From Fictibacillus halophilus (GTDB lineage: Bacteria; Bacillota; Bacilli; Bacillales; Fictibacillaceae), in contig NZ_JAEACF010000001.1 in assembly GCF_016401385.1 (NCBI RefSeq), positions 2,790,001 to 2,854,000 on the forward strand: DNA of 64,000 nucleotides, written 5' to 3'. The notes below the pieces were generated by a model. The model worked only from the letters and a program-made list of their open reading frames with translations. It did no database searches and was not told the origin of the DNA. Positions 60,270-64,000 of this stretch are shown one piece after another; position 1 is the stretch's first letter; every line of letters begins with the position of its first letter. The translations under genes were made by a program, and so were the position numbers.

Positions 60270-61583
60270 TTAGTAGTTGATACGCTTAGCACCGAGATAT
60301 CGGTCTTGCCAATACTTATAAGTAAGATTGCTGATCGTCACGCCCGTGCTCGATCCGCTATGAACGAACTGATCATTTCCTAAATAGATGCCAAGGTGTG
60401 ATGGACCAGTGGCATATGTCTCAAAGAATACAAGATCGCCAACGGCTGGCTTAGAAACAGCCGTTGTGGCGTTCCACATCTGAGCAACCGTCCTTGGAAG
60501 TGCAACGTCTTCTTTTGCAAACACATATTGAATAAAACCACTGCAGTCAAAGCCGCTCGGAGTCGATCCTGCCCAAACGTATGGCGTTCCCATAAGTTCT
60601 GCCGCGTTCGCGATTACGTTTATCGTAATTTCATTCGGCGTTTTAACGGGCTCTGGCTTTTTGTTCTCCACTTCAGTCATCTTGTCCAAAACGGTTTTGG
60701 TTACGATTCCTGTTACGGGTAAGCCGTGTGCCTTTTGAAACGCTTCAACACTATCTTCTGTTACTGTCCCAAAATAGTCCGTGATCATCGGGTATGTAAA
60801 GAAGCCTAGATTTTTCAGGCGTGTTTGCAACTGTTTGACTTCCGGCCCTGTTGTGCCAAACTTCAACTCTTTAGAAGTGATTGGCTGGGGTTTGGGAGCT
60901 GGTGGTGTCGCCGGTTTTGATGGAGTCGGCGTTGGTTTTGGTGCAGGTGGAGCTGCAGGTGCTTTTTTAGCCGCAACAGATTTCAGAATCAATTCTTGCG
61001 TTTTCGCATCAGCCACACCTGTTGCTTTTAACTTTTGACTGATCTGAAATTTACGCACCGCTTCTGTTGTAATCGTTCCATAATAATCGGTCGTTTTATA
61101 ATATGTAAAATAACCAAGGAACTTTAGGTCTTGCTGAAGCTTCATGACAGCTTGTCCTGTAGAGTTCAGCTTCATCTCATTTGAAGAAGTGTTAGCCGCT
61201 GGGTTTGATGCAGCTGGCTTTGATGGAACCGGCTTTGCTGTTATCGGCTTTGGTGCTGGTTTCGGGGCCGTTTCTTGAAACGAATTCTGCAACAGCTTGC
61301 TATACGTATTTTTCCCCACGATCCCATCTACAACGAGTCCGTTCGCTCTCTGAAAATCCATAACTGCCTTTTTTGTAACCGGTCCAAAGTACGTTGTTGT
61401 TTGTGAATCTTTAAAGTATCCTTTTTGCTTTAAAATGGATTGCAGTTGCTGAACATCAGCATGCGTTGTCCCCGGTTTCAGTGTGTTATCACCTAAGGCA
61501 GCTTCACCAACGAGAGGAACAGCAAAAAATGCACCAGCAAACGCAGAAGTCATCACTAACCGTTTTACAACCGTGTTCTCCAT
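60270..61583 (-). CDS. Secreted NlpC/P60 endopeptidase with three PG-binding domains
   Basis: 437 residues from ATG 61583 (AAGGAGG just upstream). A TTG five codons earlier lies on the ribosome site. Signal peptide about 1-24, three PG_binding_1 repeats (about 32-100, 140-200, 235-300; each with a VxxLQxxLKxxGYF pattern) joined by Pro/Ala/Lys-rich linkers, and a C-terminal NlpC/P60 domain (about 315-435) with Cys in FDCSGF, His in SHLGIY and His in FVHSGS. A peptidoglycan D,L-endopeptidase for wall turnover, bound non-covalently. Unlike the enzyme at 25452 it has no SLH domain. Confidence 0.93.
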   Translation of the reverse strand: MENTVVKRLVMTSAFAGAFFAVPLVGEAALGDNTLKPGTTHADVQQLQSILKQKGYFKDSQTTTYFGPVTKKAVMDFQRANGLVVDGIVGKNTYSKLLQNSFQETAPKPAPKPITAKPVPSKPAASNPAANTSSNEMKLNSTGQAVMKLQQDLKFLGYFTYYKTTDYYGTITTEAVRKFQISQKLKATGVADAKTQELILKSVAAKKAPAAPPAPKPTPTPSKPATPPAPKPQPITSKELKFGTTGPEVKQLQTRLKNLGFFTYPMITDYFGTVTEDSVEAFQKAHGLPVTGIVTKTVLDKMTEVENKKPEPVKTPNEITINVIANAAELMGTPYVWAGSTPSGFDCSGFIQYVFAKEDVALPRTVAQMWNATTAVSKPAVGDLVFFETYATGPSHLGIYLGNDQFVHSGSSTGVTISNLTYKYWQDRYLGAKRINY

Positions 61584-61664
61584 GTTCTCCTCCTTCAAAA
61601 ATACCGTTTATTACATATATCGGCAATTATGGATATTTATTTAAGTGTTCTTTCGACATAAAAC

Positions 61665-61690
61665 GAAAAAAAGCCTGCTGGCTTTTTTTA
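61665..61690 (-). terminator. Short terminator after the lyase-family gene
   Basis: AAAAAGCC-TGCT-GGCTTTTT hairpin with T runs on both sides, overlapping the stop codon at 61688. Confidence 0.75.
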
Positions 61691-63199
61691 ATTTCCTTCT
61701 ATTAGACTACGAATTGCACATTGAAGCTTATTTTCTGCTACAGTTTGGGTCGATTTCCTTTGCTCAACACCCTTTACTAGATCATTTATCATAGTACGCC
61801 GTTCTTTAGCCATCCTTCTCACCTCATTCGGATTAGGTCCACCCTGAATGCTGCGCCTTTTCACGAATTGGATGGGACAAATGATTTCTTCCCATTCTTT
61901 TTTAGTGAGAGATAGATGTTGATGATGAGATGACAAGATATGTTGAACTGTTTGAAGTGATAATTCGTTAAGCTCTATTTTCTCTGATGAACACTTTTTA
62001 GCTATCGTACTTGCTATCTTGTGTGCCGCTCGAAACGGCACGCCCTTTTCTTTCGCTAAATAGTCCGCAAGCTCTGTAACCGTGATACAAGATGTTTTCG
62101 CACGAGCAAGTGCTATCTCTTTGTTCACTTCGACCGTTCGAATGACCGCATGCATGAGGTGCATCACTCGGTTCGCTTTTTCGTAACTTCTATATAAATG
62201 TGGTTGAAGATCGTCTTCTGTATCCACGATATCGCCAAACGGTGTGTTGTGGATCATGTGGATTGCCGAGAGTGCTTCTCCTGCTGATGAACTGGCAAGT
62301 GCCCGCGAATGCTCAATGGAAACCGGATTTCGTTTTTGTGGCATGATTGAGCTAATCTGCACGTATGGATCTGCCACTTTTATAATGCCATGTTCACGGG
62401 TAACGAGCTGAAGGAAGTCTACAATCCAACGTCCGCTGTTCGTCATCAACGTTAACACCGCCGTCGCGGTTTCTATCAGATAATCCGCACCAGCAACAGC
62501 GTCGTATGAGTTCTCGATTAGTTTGGAGAAACCGAGCAGTTCACAAACTCGATGGCGGTCGATTGGAAAACTCGTTGTGGAGAGTGCTGCCGCTCCCATT
62601 GGTGAACAGTTCACTGTTTCGTACGCAGATTGAAGACGTTCGATATCTCGTAAAAGGATGTCTAGCACAGCGGTTAAGTAGTGTCCGAGAGTTGTTGGTT
62701 GTGCAGGCTGGGTATGGGTATAGGCGGTCATGACAGTTTCCGCGTGTTCGTCGATCTTTTCTAGAAGGGCTGTTGCGAGTAAAAGTGCGCTTTCTGTGAG
62801 TGTGAGGATGTGTTCTCGGAGCACGAGACGGTACATGGCGATTCCCATATCGTTTCGGCTTCGCGCCATATGCATACTGCCCGCAAGATCGGGTCCGATT
62901 TCTTCACTAATTTTGTGCTCGATCATGAAGAATAGATCTTCGAATTGTGGATCATAGGTTAGTGTTTGTGGGTCGATCTTCGCTATAGCTTCTACACCTC
63001 TGAGTATTTTCGCGGCATCACTTTTATCTAAGATTCGTTGTTCAGATAGCATCACAACATGTGCGCGGTGGATGTTAAACATATGTTTAAAAAGATAGTC
63101 TCTTTGGTCGTTGAATACCGGGCGCAGTAAGTGTTCCACGTATGTTTTGCCGGGGAACTCCGTGCCTTCTTGTTTGATAAAATTGTCTTTGGATGGCAT
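61688..63199 (-). CDS. Argininosuccinate-lyase-family enzyme of uncertain substrate
   Basis: 503 residues, ATG behind GGGGTGG. The aspartase/fumarase superfamily blocks are present: MARSRNDMG, TAYTHTQPAQPTTLGHYL (catalytic His) and QISSIMPQKRNPVSIEHSRA (signature loop with catalytic Ser). True ArgH proteins have about 460 residues and read GRSRNDQ; here the residue after Asp is Met and about 40 residues are added. There is no argG or other arginine gene nearby. Upstream lies an oligopeptide-type ABC permease, so a substituted-succinate or amino-acid conjugate taken up by that transporter could be the substrate. This is inference from context. Confidence 0.85.
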   Translation of the reverse strand: MPSKDNFIKQEGTEFPGKTYVEHLLRPVFNDQRDYLFKHMFNIHRAHVVMLSEQRILDKSDAAKILRGVEAIAKIDPQTLTYDPQFEDLFFMIEHKISEEIGPDLAGSMHMARSRNDMGIAMYRLVLREHILTLTESALLLATALLEKIDEHAETVMTAYTHTQPAQPTTLGHYLTAVLDILLRDIERLQSAYETVNCSPMGAAALSTTSFPIDRHRVCELLGFSKLIENSYDAVAGADYLIETATAVLTLMTNSGRWIVDFLQLVTREHGIIKVADPYVQISSIMPQKRNPVSIEHSRALASSSAGEALSAIHMIHNTPFGDIVDTEDDLQPHLYRSYEKANRVMHLMHAVIRTVEVNKEIALARAKTSCITVTELADYLAKEKGVPFRAAHKIASTIAKKCSSEKIELNELSLQTVQHILSSHHQHLSLTKKEWEEIICPIQFVKRRSIQGGPNPNEVRRMAKERRTMINDLVKGVEQRKSTQTVAENKLQCAIRSLIEGN

Positions 63200-63277
63200 T
63201 TATTCCACCCCTCCAGATTTATGGCATTTCTTATAGTTTATTTTTAGAGAACGATATTGGTGAAGATGTGCAGATAT

Positions 63278-63319
63278 ACAAAAAGCGCCTTCAGTATTAT
63301 GATATACCTCAAGGCGCTT
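63278..63319 (-). terminator. Intrinsic terminator after the ABC permease gene
   Basis: AAGCGCCTT (63283-63291) and AAGGCGCTT (63311-63319) with a 19-nt loop, then TTTTTGTAT on the minus strand. It separates the permease from the lyase-family gene. Confidence 0.7.
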
Positions 63320-63326
63320 CAATCTG

Positions 63327-64000
63327 TTATCCGCTTTTTTCTGTTAACTTCACTTTATCAAAACTAATTACGTGTTCATTTGGTGCCTTCATTACAGAAG
63401 GTGAGCTTTTACTCTTTTTATTAGAAGGGACATTATATTCTCTCTGGTTCCATCTTATTAAACCTGATGCCATAAAATTCACAGCTAAAATCGTTAAAGT
63501 AAAGGCTAATATAGGGCCGAACAGCATCCAAGGATAAGACATAAAGCTGTTCCAGCTCTTTCCAATCAAGCCACCCCATTCAGATGATAGAGAGAAAGAC
63601 TCCATAAGTAAGTTACCCTCTAAATCCATTTCCATGATAACTTGTTTTCCACCACCAATAAAAATATCCAGCAGTGCTAGATGGGCAAACAAGGTTAACA
63701 CTTGTCCCACTTGCTGAACAAACAATATGATAATTTTAGGTATCAAAAAGGGTGTTACGTGTTTTAGAAAAATGTGCATTGAACTTCCACCGATCAGTCT
63801 GCAGCTTGAAATAAACTCCTTACTAAATACATGCTCAATTTCTCTCATGATTAAAACAGATAGAATCGGTATTGCCAATGCTACAATGACTCCTATTGTG
63901 AGTAATAATTTCACTTTTTCATCATAAGACCATGAAAATGCAATTATTGCCGGCGAGAGTAACAAGTAGGCAAATATGGCAGTAGGTGCATAATGATACG
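63327..64000 (-). CDS. Oligopeptide/dipeptide-type ABC transporter permease, C-terminal part (runs off the window)
   Basis: The frame is open to the right window edge, so the true start is outside. About 224 residues are visible. Four or five hydrophobic segments and the permease loop KEFISSCRLIGGSSMHIFL continuing with KHVTPFLIP mark a DppB/DppC/OppC-like inner-membrane component. The Ser/Lys-rich C-terminal tail (SNKKSKSSPS) is unusual for the family. Its partners lie beyond the window. Confidence 0.8.
   Translation of the reverse strand, partial: YHYAPTAIFAYLLLSPAIIAFSWSYDEKVKLLLTIGVIVALAIPILSVLIMREIEHVFSKEFISSCRLIGGSSMHIFLKHVTPFLIPKIIILFVQQVGQVLTLFAHLALLDIFIGGGKQVIMEMDLEGNLLMESFSLSSEWGGLIGKSWNSFMSYPWMLFGPILAFTLTILAVNFMASGLIRWNQREYNVPSNKKSKSSPSVMKAPNEHVISFDKVKLTEKSG

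Noticed and set aside
61688..63199. Primary arginine-pathway argininosuccinate lyase
   Set aside because: The length, the altered RSRND block and the transporter context differ from housekeeping ArgH, so no argH symbol was assigned.

Overview
This is an AT-rich window from a Gram-positive, endospore-former-like Bacillaceae chromosome. It could be Fictibacillus or a related genus, but that is a guess from gene content and no marker gene settles it. The Gram-positive signs are two lipoteichoic acid synthase paralogs, five proteins with S-layer homology (SLH) domains, including the S-layer protein itself, a PBP3-like penicillin-binding protein, strong AGGAGG ribosome sites with frequent TTG and GTG starts, and many intrinsic terminators. 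I see no rRNA, tRNA, CRISPR array or insertion sequence.

Region 1 (1-17.8 kb) is an apparently undescribed synthase-dependent exopolysaccharide locus. It holds a close hyaluronan-synthase homolog with a nucleotide-sugar dehydrogenase, a second processive-type GT2 with a DUF2334 deacetylase-like protein, a large secreted heparinase/alginate-lyase-like polysaccharide lyase, an IcaC/OafA-type acyltransferase, a secreted subtilase, an IcaB/PgaB-like polysaccharide deacetylase, and a LuxR-type regulator whose receiver-like domain lacks the phosphoacceptor aspartate. The GT2/DUF2334 promoter is flanked by two perfect inverted repeats, TTGTTCT-N6-AGAACAA, that match the published Bacillus subtilis SinR operator layout. 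That suggests a biofilm matrix locus.

Region 2 (17.9-31 kb) carries a decayed surface-protein fragment, four co-oriented tyrosine recombinases arranged as two diverged copies of a two-gene module (one lacks the second catalytic Arg), the S-layer gene with a consensus promoter, and three further SLH-anchored wall enzymes (NlpC/P60 peptidase, subtilase, amidase).

Region 3 (31-47 kb) is cell-envelope housekeeping and small unknown genes: LTA synthase, C39-like peptidase, a gene broken by one in-frame TGA, VanZ-like, DUF2584 and DUF2628 proteins, an SLH-anchored 5'-nucleotidase, an MBOAT/DHHW O-acetylation pair, a Nudix hydrolase, an L,D-transpeptidase, UDP-GlcNAc 2-epimerase and an SGNH protein. 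A dispersed palindrome, GGGGTCAGACCCC, often with a terminator-like hairpin, recurs from 28.5 to 45 kb and abuts or supplies stop codons.

Region 4 (47-58 kb) is one minus-strand carbohydrate operon. Its order is solute-binding lipoprotein, two permeases, a GntR regulator fused to a cytosolic solute-binding-like domain, MDR dehydrogenase, Gfo/Idh dehydrogenase, TIM-barrel epimerase, a divergent unknown protein, a second Gfo/Idh dehydrogenase and a CE7 deacetylase. It has no ATPase and no glycosidase. Region 5 (58-64 kb) holds a PBP3-like transpeptidase, a PG-binding NlpC/P60 hydrolase, an argininosuccinate-lyase-family enzyme and the end of a peptide-type ABC permease.

All assignments come from reading motifs by eye. 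No database search, structure prediction or statistics were run.
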